Positions 55,576-64,000 of a DNA stretch of 64,000 nt are shown one piece after another. The stretch spans positions 1 through 64,000 of the forward strand of contig NZ_SWDB01000014.1 of assembly GCF_005116735.1 (NCBI RefSeq), given 5' to 3'. Each line of letters opens with the position of its first letter. Positions within the stretch are counted from its first letter, which is position 1. The position numbers were made by a program, and so were the translations under genes. The notes under the pieces were generated by a model. That model did not search any database. It worked only from the letters and a program-made list of their open reading frames with translations, and was not told the origin of the DNA. This DNA is from Thalassotalea mangrovi. GTDB taxonomy: Bacteria; Pseudomonadota; Gammaproteobacteria; Enterobacterales; Alteromonadaceae.

Positions 55576-56415
55576 GTGTTTAAAGGGACTCAAAATTACA
55601 TCGCCAGTCAGGAATTACAACTGGCGGTAAATGCCGCTATTGCTCTTGAAAAACCATTGTTGATCAAAGGCGAGCCTGGTACCGGTAAAACCATGCTGGC
55701 AGAAGAACTGGCGACTAGCCTTAACTGCGAGCTATTTCAATGGCATATTAAATCCACCACCCGGGCCCAACAGGGGTTGTATGAGTATGATGCGGTTTCG
55801 CGCTTAAGAGACAGTCAGCTCGGTAAAGAGGGGGTTAAGGATATTGCTAATTATATCGTTAAAGGCAAGCTCTGGCAGGCTTTTGAGCAAAATGAGCGAC
55901 CGGTGTTACTGATTGATGAAATCGACAAGGCAGATATCGAGTTCCCCAATGACCTGCTTCTGGAGCTCGATAAAATGGAGTTTTTCGTATACGAGACTCA
56001 GCAAAAAGTTTTTGCAAAACAGCGTCCTATTGTCATTATTACCTCCAACAATGAAAAGGAGCTACCCGATGCCTTTTTAAGGCGCTGCTTCTTTCATTAC
56101 ATTAAATTCCCGGATAAAGAGGAGATGCAGGCGATTGTCGATGTGCATTTCCCTTCGATTAAACAGCGTCTGCTCGACGAAGCCTTATCGATGTTTTTTG
56201 ATTTGCGAGACATCCCGGGCCTGAAGAAAAAGCCGTCCACCTCTGAGCTGATTGACTGGCTAAAACTGCTGGTTGCCGAAGATATTGATCCGGCGATCTT
56301 ACATGAAAGTAATCAAAACAAAGTCATTCCCCCGTTACACGGCGCGCTGCTAAAGAATGAGCAGGATGTTCACCTGTTCGAGAAGTTGGCATTTTTAAAT
56401 CGCTCGGGTCGTTAA
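55576..56415 (+). CDS. MoxR-type AAA+ ATPase
   Basis: A 280-residue AAA+ protein: Walker A GEPGTGKT (residues 32-39), Walker B VLLIDEIDKAD, sensor 1 IVIITSNNEKELPDAFLRRC. The RAQQGLYEYDAVSRLRDSQ segment is typical of the MoxR relatives paired with CoxE-like proteins. GTG 55576 has a perfect GGAGG seven nt upstream, which decides the start. MoxR ATPases act with VWA-domain partners to mature or insert metal into other proteins. It is first of a trio, 3 bp before the VWA gene. Confidence 0.9.
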   Translation: MFKGTQNYIASQELQLAVNAAIALEKPLLIKGEPGTGKTMLAEELATSLNCELFQWHIKSTTRAQQGLYEYDAVSRLRDSQLGKEGVKDIANYIVKGKLWQAFEQNERPVLLIDEIDKADIEFPNDLLLELDKMEFFVYETQQKVFAKQRPIVIITSNNEKELPDAFLRRCFFHYIKFPDKEEMQAIVDVHFPSIKQRLLDEALSMFFDLRDIPGLKKKPSTSELIDWLKLLVAEDIDPAILHESNQNKVIPPLHGALLKNEQDVHLFEKLAFLNRSGR

Positions 56416-56418
56416 GAT

Positions 56419-57591
56419 ATGCTTATCGATTTTTTCTTCACCCTGAAAAAGTATCAGGTGCCCGTAACCTTAAAAGAGTTACTGGATTTAATTCAGGCGC
56501 TCGAACAACGAGTGATCTTTGCATCTATCGATGATTTTTACGTAATTTCCCGGGTTATTCTGGTTAAAGATGAGTGCCACTTTGACAAGTTTGACCGGGC
56601 CTTCGCCGATTATTTCGAGGGTGTAGAACGGATTGATTTAGACCTTGATAAAATTCCAAAAGATTGGCTGGAAAAGCGCTTTGAACGAATGTTTAGCGAA
56701 CAGGAGCGCAAGCAAATTCAGCAGCTCGGCGGTCTGGAAGAACTAATGAAAACCCTGCACGAACGCCTGCGTGAACAGAAAAAACGGCATCAGGGCGGCA
56801 ATAAATGGATAGGTACCGGTGGCACATCACCGTTTGGCGCGTATGGTGAGCATCCGGGGGGCATGCGTATTGGCCAGGAGCAAAGTCGAAATCGTAGTGC
56901 CGCCAAAGTCTGGGATAAACGGGAATTCCGTAATCTTGATGCCGATGTCGAACTGGGCACTCGTAATATAAAAATGGCATTACGTAAGCTACGTCAGTTC
57001 GCCCGAACCGGTGCCGCCTCCGAACTTGACCTGGACAACACCATTAAAGCGACAGCACAAAATGCCGGCTATCTTGACTTAAAAATGCGTCCCGAGCGTC
57101 ATAACGCCATCAAAGTACTGTTATTTTTCGATGTTGGCGGTTCAATGGACGATCATATTCTTGCCTGCGAAGAGCTTTTCTCAGCCGCTCACACTGAATT
57201 TAAACACCTGCAATATTTTTATTTCCATAACTGTGTATATGAACAGGTTTGGCAGGACAATAAGCGGCGTCGCCAGGAAACCATCGATGTATGGGATATC
57301 ATTCGCACCTACGGCAAGGAATACAAAATTATATTCGTTGGTGATGCCACCATGGGTCCCTATGAAATAACCTACCCCGGGGGCAGTGTCGAGCACTGGA
57401 ACCAGGAAGCCGGTAGTGTCTGGATGCAACGCGTGTTAGATCATTTTCAACATGCTATCTGGTTAAACCCACAACCGAGAGCTTATTGGCCCTATTATCA
57501 ATCTATTGGTCTGATGGAGCAGATCATGGCGGGTCATATGTATGAGATGACGCTTGAAGGTTTATCTAATGGCATAAAAGCGCTATTGTAG
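56419..57591 (+). CDS. VWA-domain CoxE-like protein
   Basis: A 390-residue partner of the MoxR ATPase. The N-terminal half is helical and acidic-basic; residues 128-165 contain a Gly-rich segment (GTGGTSPFGAYGEHPGGMRIG). The C-terminal VWA domain begins with the MIDAS motif DVGGS (Asp238 to Ser242), in the usual DxSxS position with a Gly in place of the middle Ser. Such MoxR-VWA pairs act as chaperones for target enzymes, so far known for hydrogenases, CO dehydrogenase and rhamnosyl-like systems; the client here is not obvious. Confidence 0.88.
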   Translation: MLIDFFFTLKKYQVPVTLKELLDLIQALEQRVIFASIDDFYVISRVILVKDECHFDKFDRAFADYFEGVERIDLDLDKIPKDWLEKRFERMFSEQERKQIQQLGGLEELMKTLHERLREQKKRHQGGNKWIGTGGTSPFGAYGEHPGGMRIGQEQSRNRSAAKVWDKREFRNLDADVELGTRNIKMALRKLRQFARTGAASELDLDNTIKATAQNAGYLDLKMRPERHNAIKVLLFFDVGGSMDDHILACEELFSAAHTEFKHLQYFYFHNCVYEQVWQDNKRRRQETIDVWDIIRTYGKEYKIIFVGDATMGPYEITYPGGSVEHWNQEAGSVWMQRVLDHFQHAIWLNPQPRAYWPYYQSIGLMEQIMAGHMYEMTLEGLSNGIKALL

Positions 57592-57629
57592 AATTTATCA
57601 ACAATTTACAAGATGTTAGCAAAGAACAA

Positions 57630-58961
57630 ATGAACGCCGATCTGATTGAAAATGCTAGTGAACAACACCATCATCTGACGCGCAAAGAAACCAAGGAAGT
57701 CATCACCCCATTTGCGTTTGCTATTGATGAAACCTTGTTTGGCACCGCTATTGCCGCGCCTTGGAAGCGTGGTGTTGCCATGGGGCTCGATCTGATTCTT
57801 ATTGCCGTGCTCTCATCTGCCGGAGGAGAATTCCTGGCATTGGCCATTGCCATCGCCGCATTTCGTTTTGGCAGCAAGAAAAGAGCGGCAAAATTAGGTA
57901 AAGAGGATGGCACAAAACGTCGTGCGTTACTGCGCTTTACCGGTGCCTTTATTTTGTTTTTGCTATTGCTCAGCATTCTGCCGCCATTGTTTAATAGCGG
58001 TGGCAACTGGCAGGACAAAGATTACAGTGGTTATGCTGACATGGATAATAAAGCCGCAGATAATACCAAGGATCTGCAAATAGGACTGGGAAAATCTCTC
58101 GAGCTAACAGGTTTTATCATCACCACGATCAATAAGATCGAACAAAAAAACTGTCAACAGCAGGTTGCGTGCTGGCGCGATGTGTTAGCACCATTACCCA
58201 CACAAGCAATAGATTTGGAATTCACCGCAGAACAGGCAGATATTCTGTTCACTAAAATCGTAGAAGAGTTGCCGCTCACTGGTGAGGAACAGACTTTATT
58301 AGCCGATGAATTGAAACAATCTTTTGCATCCTTGGCTGAGCAAAATTCTGTACCTGAACAACCTGCAGCCGACACCAGGGTTCAAAGCGTTGGCGCAAGC
58401 AGCAACGACAGCACTGACCAGAACAATGCAACCGAGCAAAAAATCACCACAGGGTCGAGCTCGTCTGAGCCAGCTACTGATAGCACTCAGCCAGTCAAAG
58501 AATCGGAAAAGGAAAACCAGACAGGGACAACGGACGAGCCTGCCAGGGAAACAGAGAGCAAAGGCAAAGTCACCAAACCTATTTATTCCATCGTTGAGTA
58601 CTTCAAAGCACTGATTCAGGATCTCGGCCTTGGTTTTGGTTGGGCGGCGTTTTATTTTACTATCTGCGGAACCTTGTTTAACGGCAAAACCCCCGGTAAG
58701 AAGTTGCTGGGTATTCGCGTCATTCAACTGGATGGTACCCGCCTGTCATTGTGGGACAGCTTTGGCCGTTATGGTGGGTATGGTGCAGGGCTCGCGACAG
58801 GATTACTCGGCTTTTTCCAGATTTTCTGGGACGCCAACCGGCAGGCAATTCACGATAAGATTTCCGCAACCGTGGTGATTGATGAACGTAAAGTGGTGCC
58901 GCCTGAGCTGGTGGCCATGGCCAGGGAAGAACAGACTGATGCTGAGATTAACGACCATTAA
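57630..58961 (+). CDS. RDD-family membrane protein with long central insertion
   Basis: A 443-residue protein. The N-terminal segment (ALFGTAIAAPWKRGVAMGLDLILIAVLSS) and the C-terminal segment (FTICGTLFNGKTPGKKLLGIRVIQLDGTRLSLWDSFGRYGGY) together make one RDD domain, split by an insertion of about 300 residues. The insertion includes a membrane helix (LLRFTGAFILFLLLLSILPPLF) and a long Ser/Thr/Glu/Gln-rich, probably periplasmic, low-complexity region (about 230-320). It lies 38 bp after the VWA gene, so the three genes are likely one unit. The split RDD is unusual; the role is unknown. Confidence 0.8.
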   Translation: MNADLIENASEQHHHLTRKETKEVITPFAFAIDETLFGTAIAAPWKRGVAMGLDLILIAVLSSAGGEFLALAIAIAAFRFGSKKRAAKLGKEDGTKRRALLRFTGAFILFLLLLSILPPLFNSGGNWQDKDYSGYADMDNKAADNTKDLQIGLGKSLELTGFIITTINKIEQKNCQQQVACWRDVLAPLPTQAIDLEFTAEQADILFTKIVEELPLTGEEQTLLADELKQSFASLAEQNSVPEQPAADTRVQSVGASSNDSTDQNNATEQKITTGSSSSEPATDSTQPVKESEKENQTGTTDEPARETESKGKVTKPIYSIVEYFKALIQDLGLGFGWAAFYFTICGTLFNGKTPGKKLLGIRVIQLDGTRLSLWDSFGRYGGYGAGLATGLLGFFQIFWDANRQAIHDKISATVVIDERKVVPPELVAMAREEQTDAEINDH

Positions 58962-58977
58962 TTAAAACGGTGTCACC

Positions 58978-59022
58978 AGGGCCTGTTGAACTTTTCCGAC
59001 CAACTTATGTGCAATCACAGTT
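58978..59022. repeat. Dispersed 45-bp repeat, copy B
   Basis: AGGGCCTGTTGAACTT and following bases align without gaps to 28966-29010, about 78% identical. It lies just after the RDD gene stop. Confidence 0.45.
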
Positions 59023-59272
59023 AAATAATCGATTAAACGAATAACGTAACAGAATCTGGTCAGTTTTTATCACGAGCCAATTCGTAGACATTTACGATTC
59101 ATTCACGTATAAGTGAATAACAAATGAAAAATTGCTGTGAATTTAGGCGTTTGTTGCGTTGATTAACTTGGAAAGGTTGTAGCATCAGGGTGATAATAAT
59201 GGTTTGCGTTATACTTAGAGCATTAACCTGACAGCCGTGCAGCATGGAAAGCATTTTGCGAAGAGGTGGCTT
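59023..59272. promoter_or_regulatory. Promoter region of the DUF3300 gene
   Basis: Holds an inverted repeat ATTCAC-GTATAA-GTGAAT (59101-59118) and a TATACT (59211-59216) that could be the -10 for the next gene. No good -35 is seen at 17 bp. AGAGGTGG at 59262-59268 is the ribosome site. No gene is present. Confidence 0.4.
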
Positions 59273-61105
59273 ATGACACGTTTAACTCAATTGCTGGCAA
59301 TGGTCTGTTTGACAAGTTCAGCGTCGATGCTGTTTGCTCAGCAACCCAACAACACTGCTCGGCAAATCAGTCCGGCAACAACAGAAAAAGCCACTGCTGC
59401 AGAAAAACGCCAGCCAGATAGTGATGAGCAGATATTTAGTGAAGCGCAACTGCAGCAGATGTTGGCGCCTATCGCCCTGTATCCTGACAGTTTATTAACC
59501 CATATTCTTATCGCGGCGACTTATCCTCTGGAAGTTGTGCAAGCCAATCGCTGGCGCCAGAAAAATCTGTCGATGTCTAATGATCAGGCGATGAAGGCAG
59601 TTGAAAATGAAGACTGGGATCCAAGCGTCAAGGCACTCATTGCCTTTCCGGAAGTCTTGCAGCGCATCAGTGATGATCTCGACTGGTTACAGGATCTAGG
59701 TGACGCCTTCCTTGATGATGAGCAGCGACTGCTTGCCAACATCCAGTCATTGCGTCAGCAAGCTGATAAAGCCGGCAGCCTGGATAGTATGGACAAGGTA
59801 GATGTGTACAAAGAGGATAATGTAATCGTTATCCAGTCACCTCAGCCAGAAGTGATTTATGTACCTTACTATGATACCCGTGTGGTCTACGGAAACTGGC
59901 GTTGGGGTTATTACCCACCGGTCTATTGGGATTGGCGCTGGCATCATAATCACAGCCATTTCGCCCACATTGGTTACTACACCTGGTTGCCGGGAGTAAG
60001 CTTGTCCTTTAATTATCACTTTAATTCATTCTATTGGCCTGGCTATCATGTCAGGGTCTACAACGATTACCGCTACAAGCCATATCATTATCGCAATAAA
60101 TACTACCCGGGTCGTCGCTATCATCATAAAAAGCCCTATTATGCGAACAAGATCAAGCAGGATTTAGGTGAACAGTGGCGGCATGATCCCAGGCACCGCA
60201 AAGGTGTCGGTTATCGTACCGACTTTGCCAAACGCCAGTATCATTCAAATCGTGAGGTGTACACGGATGCCAATTCAGCGGATATGCGCAAAATGGGCTA
60301 CGTGGGTGGAGAACAGGGCGTTGGTCGCAAAGAGTTAATCCGACAACGACAGGAGCAATTGCAGCGAGATGTACAAGCGCAGGCACAAATTCAGGATGCG
60401 GCCAGTCGGATGGGTAATAAACCAGTGTCTGGCAAATTGACTGAAGCGTTGCAAAACCCTGAGCCGAAAACAGCACCTCGCCCGCTCAACAAGGAGCTGA
60501 TTGGACGCTATCAACAACGATTTGAACAACAAGGTCGCGACCTGAACACATATACCGTTGAGCAAGGGCCGCAGGCCGTTGGCACCCGCACGGCAACCAG
60601 GCAAATTAACGGATCCAACAACGAATTGGGTCAGCAAATGCGCAACGATGACAGGTATCAACGTTTTCAGGAGAAACTATCGAGTTCGCCGGAACAATTT
60701 AAGCAGCTCAGGGAGGCCAGACTCAATAGCGAAACAGCAACTCAGTCTGTACCTCAGCCAACTACGCGAAGCTCTCGTCCCAGTATCAATGCCGACATTG
60801 CCGGTAGCCGTGATTCGATGGCAACTTCCAGGCGGATGATAGAGTCGGCCAGGGCATCGTCATTACCGGGTCGCAGCATTAATCAACGCACCCTGCCATC
60901 ATCACGGGAAATAACCCCTAGTGTGTCGCCTTCGGTTCGCTCAACATCAAATGTTCGCAGCGTTCCAACCCATAGTGCTCCGTCAAGATCGATACAGGCA
61001 CCAACTCGAAGCTATCAGACAACGACACCGCGAACAATTCCGCGGGCGCCATCTCGGCCAGTAACCCGATCTGTACCACCTTCGAGCAGACAAAAAGAAC
61101 ATTAG
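59273..61105 (+). CDS. DUF3300 exported protein
   Basis: A signal peptide (LLAMVCLTSSASMLFA) is followed by the DUF3300 domain: LQQMLAPIALYPDSLLTHILIAATYPLEVVQANRWRQKN, ALIAFPEVLQRISDDLDWLQDLGDAFL and VIYVPYYDTRVVYGNWRWGYYPP. Next comes a His/Tyr/Trp-rich stretch (residues about 210-290) that could bind metal or cell-wall polymers. The last 250 residues are Gln-, Arg- and Ser-rich and probably disordered. ATG 59273 is chosen over GTG 59237 because AGAGGTGG stands 4 nt before it. Function unknown. Confidence 0.88.
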   Translation: MTRLTQLLAMVCLTSSASMLFAQQPNNTARQISPATTEKATAAEKRQPDSDEQIFSEAQLQQMLAPIALYPDSLLTHILIAATYPLEVVQANRWRQKNLSMSNDQAMKAVENEDWDPSVKALIAFPEVLQRISDDLDWLQDLGDAFLDDEQRLLANIQSLRQQADKAGSLDSMDKVDVYKEDNVIVIQSPQPEVIYVPYYDTRVVYGNWRWGYYPPVYWDWRWHHNHSHFAHIGYYTWLPGVSLSFNYHFNSFYWPGYHVRVYNDYRYKPYHYRNKYYPGRRYHHKKPYYANKIKQDLGEQWRHDPRHRKGVGYRTDFAKRQYHSNREVYTDANSADMRKMGYVGGEQGVGRKELIRQRQEQLQRDVQAQAQIQDAASRMGNKPVSGKLTEALQNPEPKTAPRPLNKELIGRYQQRFEQQGRDLNTYTVEQGPQAVGTRTATRQINGSNNELGQQMRNDDRYQRFQEKLSSSPEQFKQLREARLNSETATQSVPQPTTRSSRPSINADIAGSRDSMATSRRMIESARASSLPGRSINQRTLPSSREITPSVSPSVRSTSNVRSVPTHSAPSRSIQAPTRSYQTTTPRTIPRAPSRPVTRSVPPSSRQKEH

Positions 61106-61122
61106 GTTTTCAGCGATTTATA

Positions 61123-61557
61123 ATGACCATGTCCGGGCGAATATCTGTCGAGATGATGACCATTTATCGACAGGCCCGATATCGAGTGATAATTGATAAC
61201 CAGGATTATCGCATCGAATTGGGGTGCTCGGGCGGCGAACTGCACCAATGGTTGCAACAACAAGGTGCGCATACGGCGGCATTAATTACGGCCTGTAACC
61301 CTTATAGTGAAAAGCTGAGCGATGAACAAAATCGCATAGCGCAATTAAAACTCGAGGCCGAATTAGACCGGCAGGGTTATCATTACTACCACGGTGAAGG
61401 GCGAAATCTGGCGGGGACGTGGATAGAGCCTGGTGTTTTTATTCTCGATATCGAGCGCCATGATGCTTGTTGCCTGGCAGCAAGGTATCAACAGAATGCG
61501 TTAGTTTTTCTCCGTTCAGGCCCGGTCTGTACGCTGGCGGAAATATTGTCAGCTTAA
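61123..61557 (+). CDS. DUF3293 protein
   Basis: A 144-residue soluble protein with the DUF3293 pattern ALITACNPYSEKLSDEQNRIAQLKLEAEL, GYHYYHGEGRNLAGTWIEPGVFIL and QNALVFLRSGPV. The function is unknown. It begins 18 bp after the DUF3300 gene; MTM at 61123 is one of several possible starts (another is MMTIYRQ at residue 11). Cotranscription with the preceding gene is likely. Confidence 0.8.
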   Translation: MTMSGRISVEMMTIYRQARYRVIIDNQDYRIELGCSGGELHQWLQQQGAHTAALITACNPYSEKLSDEQNRIAQLKLEAELDRQGYHYYHGEGRNLAGTWIEPGVFILDIERHDACCLAARYQQNALVFLRSGPVCTLAEILSA

Positions 61558-61631
61558 CAACCAGTTGATGGAGCAGGGCAAGCTGTTGTTGATGCACTTG
61601 AAGGACTAATAGGGATCAGAACAAAGGATTT

Positions 61632-61859
61632 ATGATGAAATACTGGATTGTTTTCACTTTACTGTTGTTATCAGGATGCTCTTCGGGTTCGCAACCCCTG
61701 AGTGACTATGTCGCCAGGGAGGTATTGGAAAATCTCACCGGCAGCGAGATACGCTACAACGGTGCGGCTTGTGCGAATATCAAAAATCAGTGTCCGTCCA
61801 GTGATTACTCCGAATGGCTGCACACTAATGGCGAAGTCGCGTGCTCCTGCACGAAATAA
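61632..61859 (+). CDS. Small lipoprotein
   Basis: A 75-residue protein with a lipoprotein signal (MMKYWIVFTLLLLSGC, lipobox LSGC) and four further cysteines in the mature 60 residues (CANIKNQC, CSC), which may form disulfides. I do not recognise the family. An AAAGGA ribosome site lies just upstream. Placed 75 bp after the DUF3293 gene. Confidence 0.65.
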   Translation: MMKYWIVFTLLLLSGCSSGSQPLSDYVAREVLENLTGSEIRYNGAACANIKNQCPSSDYSEWLHTNGEVACSCTK

Positions 61860-62054
61860 GAGAATCCTGAGGTCGATTGCTTTCGGTATAGCTGCCAACA
61901 AGAGCTCAATGGTCCGTTACCGGTGAGTGATAACTCGTCCATAAAGGAGCGCCTCTGCTGACGTTATCAATAAATCCCTTACTATTTATCTACAACATAA
62001 TCAGATAAATGTGTTTAAATATAAGCTATTAACGTATTAATTTTGACTTGCCCG

Positions 62055-62098
62055 GTGATAAGGGGTCAGGTCTTGAATGGTGCATTTGATACACCATT
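62055..62098. repeat. GGGGTCAGGTCTTGAA-type repeat with hairpin
   Basis: AAGGGGTCAGGTCTTGAA (62060-62077) runs into a hairpin whose arms are AATGGTG (62076-62082) and CACCATT (62092-62098). From memory, GGGGTCAGGTCTTGA sequences occur widely next to REP-associated (RAYT) transposases. None is seen here. TTAGACCCCATT at 63139-63150, after the AraC gene, looks like an inverted partial partner. Confidence 0.4.
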
Positions 62099-62148
62099 AA
62101 GTCCAAATCCCATTGTTTGTCCCTGGCGGCAACTGGCTGTAACTTGAT

Positions 62149-63141
62149 ATGCTCAAAGTCTCTTCTCACTCCGTCAGGGCTCTGGTGGTTTACTTGTCTC
62201 ACTTGGGCTTGCCATTACGGCAAAGCCTTGACTTAGTCGGACTCGACAAAGCGTCGTTATTTAATGAGCACTCGCTGTTGTCTACTGACGTGTTAGAAGC
62301 CCTATATAATCATGCCGAATCCGTTCTTGGATTAAATGATATTGGCTTTAATTTTGGTCAATCGATTGAACCGGATCGCTGGAGCACATTAGGCTATATC
62401 GCGTATACCGCGCCAACCCTTAACCGGGCACTGCAACAACAATATAAGTTTCAGTCGCTGGTAGGGAACCTGGGTTCACCAGTATTAAAACAAACCAATG
62501 ATCAGACCGTCATCACCTGGGTACCCGCTTATGCCTGTTCCCACCATACGGTTGAAGAAATTATTACCGGCTGGGTTGCTTTAGCCCGCAAATTATCCGC
62601 AGCACCGGTTATCCCAGAAAAAGTGTTTTTTGCCCATGCCTGTAAAGGCGATGAACGGGTATATGAACGATATTTTCAATGCCCGGTATTATTTTCTCAG
62701 GACGCCAGCGGCGTGGTAGTTGATACCGAGTTATTGCAGGTTCCGCTGATAAAACATGAACCGCAGCTACACGAATTACTGTGTCAGCATGCTGAACAAC
62801 AGCTTGCTAGTTTTACCGAGGCTGTGCCCATTGAGGTGATGAGCCAGTACATGATCAACCGTCTTTCCGTAAAGGTTCCTGATATTGATGAAATTGCTGA
62901 ATTAATGAATCTCAGCGTTCGTACTTTACAGCGTAAGTTATCCGACGCCGGAACCAGTTATAGTCAGCTATTGGATAACTTGCGCAAGCAAATGGCGATG
63001 GATTACCTGCAATTTGAACATTATTCGATCATGTATATTGCCGAAATGACGGGCTTTTCAGAACAAAGTGCATTCCAGAGAGCGTTTAAACGCTGGACCG
63101 GGATGACGCCGTTGCAATATCGCAAAGGCCAAAGTAATTAG
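62149..63141 (+). CDS. AraC-family transcriptional regulator (Arabinose_bd type)
   Basis: A 330-residue regulator. The N-terminal domain is of the OruR/ArgR-like type (SLDLVGLDKASLF, GFNFGQSIEPDRWSTLGYIAYTAPTL), which senses an unknown ligand. The C-terminal double helix-turn-helix has MNLSVRTLQRKLSDAGTSYSQLLDNLRKQMAMDYL and IAEMTGFSEQSAFQRAFKRWTGMTPLQYRK, an AraC signature. It may control its downstream neighbour, the bile acid symporter-like gene 191 bp away (inference from position). Confidence 0.9.
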   Translation: MLKVSSHSVRALVVYLSHLGLPLRQSLDLVGLDKASLFNEHSLLSTDVLEALYNHAESVLGLNDIGFNFGQSIEPDRWSTLGYIAYTAPTLNRALQQQYKFQSLVGNLGSPVLKQTNDQTVITWVPAYACSHHTVEEIITGWVALARKLSAAPVIPEKVFFAHACKGDERVYERYFQCPVLFSQDASGVVVDTELLQVPLIKHEPQLHELLCQHAEQQLASFTEAVPIEVMSQYMINRLSVKVPDIDEIAELMNLSVRTLQRKLSDAGTSYSQLLDNLRKQMAMDYLQFEHYSIMYIAEMTGFSEQSAFQRAFKRWTGMTPLQYRKGQSN

Positions 63142-63332
63142 ACCCCATTCTGCACTAACCCTCCATTTTGCGGACTGACCATGGCGCGCAACCTCATCGC
63201 GATTGGTGTCTTAATGACGTATTTTACCCTGCACGCCATGGTTCATTTATCACTGGCGTTAAATGTCATTATTTTTCGCTTTTATTTGGTTAGTATTAGG
63301 CTTCCAATAATAACAATGACAAGAATAATAAG

Positions 63333-64000
63333 ATGGAAATAGGTCCGGTATTTTACGATTCCAGTACGCAATGGATTTTAAACCTGGTGCTGGCCAGTAT
63401 GATATTCGGTCTGGCGCTTGATATACACTGGCGAGACTTTAAACGGGTGATCACTATGCCCAAGGCCGTTATTGCTGGCCTGGGTGCCCAATTCCTTCTC
63501 TTGCCGGCTCTGACCTGCGCACTGACTTTGCTGGTGGATTTACCTGCTGGTATAGAACTTGGCATGATGCTGGTCGCCTCCTGTCCGGGAGGCGCAATTT
63601 CTAACTTTGTCACCCATTTAAGTGGCGGTAATACGGCGTTGTCCATATCTCTCACCGCCGCCGCGAGCGCCACCGCGGTGATTATGATGCCATTTAACTT
63701 CATGTTCTGGTCGCAATTTAACGAACCGGCGATGGCAATCATGCAGGCCATTAATGTTGACTCCGAACAGCTTTTCAAAACCCTGATCCTGGTATTGGCA
63801 ATTCCGCTTAGCGCAGGGTTATTGATTCGCGCCAGGTTTGAACGCGCCGCAAAAACTCTGCATATAATCCTTAAAAATACCAGTTTGCTGGCGTTAGTAG
63901 CCTTTATTCTGATCGCCGTACTGAAAAACCATCAGGCATTTTTACAGCATATCTGGTTCCTGCTGCTGATTGTTTTTATTCATAACAGCATGGCATTTTT
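63333..64000 (+). CDS. Bile acid:sodium symporter family (BASS) transporter, cut by the window edge
   Basis: An open frame from ATG 63333 continues to the end of the window without a stop, giving at least 222 residues. It reads MEIGPVFYDSSTQWILNLVLASMIFGLALDIHWRDFKRV, then the hallmark VASCPGGAISNFVTHLSGGNTALSISLTAAASATAVIMMP, where PGG-SN-T and the serine-rich stretch form the Na+ site of BASS proteins. Several membrane helices follow. About 100 residues are missing on the right. Substrates range from bile acids to pyruvate and pantothenate; not predictable here. The AraC gene upstream is a plausible regulator. Confidence 0.9.
   Translation, partial: MEIGPVFYDSSTQWILNLVLASMIFGLALDIHWRDFKRVITMPKAVIAGLGAQFLLLPALTCALTLLVDLPAGIELGMMLVASCPGGAISNFVTHLSGGNTALSISLTAAASATAVIMMPFNFMFWSQFNEPAMAIMQAINVDSEQLFKTLILVLAIPLSAGLLIRARFERAAKTLHIILKNTSLLALVAFILIAVLKNHQAFLQHIWFLLLIVFIHNSMAF

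Overview
The window reads as a chromosomal segment of a marine gammaproteobacterium of the order Alteromonadales (Colwelliaceae/Alteromonadaceae-like). The evidence is gene content and order: tRNA-Lys genes in front of nadA, divergent fadR / nhaB-dsbB, a grxD-peroxiredoxin-rnt cluster, a PsrA-like regulator, a rhombosortase, and several small protein families common in this order. Base composition is moderate and mostly even. No rRNA operon, complete insertion sequence, prophage or CRISPR array is visible.

Layout. 0-3.6 kb: two tRNA-Lys genes, an unusual array of hairpins with conserved 9-nt linkers, nadA, a decayed plus an intact tRNA-Ser, and a small accessory patch with a lipoprotein gene and a DUF2164 gene broken by a 22-bp tandem duplication. 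3.6-15.3 kb: dbpA, a peptidoglycan-binding M15-type peptidase, DUF1643, a TRIC-type channel, GlpQ-type phosphodiesterase, a histone-deacetylase-like hydrolase, an esterase lipoprotein, a large MscS channel and a secreted subtilisin. 15.9-31 kb: a tricorn-type protease, small thiol proteins, a K+-type channel, methylglyoxal synthase, rmuC, DUF2254, an M19 dipeptidase lipoprotein, an NSS transporter and an MBL hydrolase. 31-45 kb: upp, the rimO/methyltransferase pair, a PsrA-like TetR regulator, nagZ, a DASS transporter, dsbB-nhaB, fadR, grxD and peroxiredoxin. 45-64 kb: rnt, an M1 aminopeptidase, OmpA-like lipoprotein, an ATP-grasp protein, rhombosortase, DTW protein, gamma-glutamyltranspeptidase, cysK, a MoxR/VWA/RDD gene trio, DUF3300 and DUF3293 genes, an AraC regulator and the start of a bile acid:sodium symporter cut by the window edge.

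Functional themes are peptide and protein turnover outside the cytoplasm (subtilisin, tricorn-type protease, M19 dipeptidase, M1 aminopeptidase, gamma-glutamyltranspeptidase), thiol and redox homeostasis (DsbB, GrxD, peroxiredoxin, two further thioredoxin-fold proteins, CysK), fatty-acid control (FadR and a PsrA-like protein, each with a plausible autoregulatory operator), and RNA modification (RimO, SpoU-type methyltransferase, DTW protein, RNase T, DbpA).

The least explained material is in the non-coding DNA: the hairpin array before nadA, a family of ATACCAA-ended miniature inverted-repeat elements (two 104-bp copies and a 55-bp form), a six-copy repeat cluster with opposed ends before cysK, a leftward terminator with no gene in front of it (candidate small RNA), and a tRNA-Ser locus that looks like an old integration site. 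All calls come from reading the sequence; no database search was possible.
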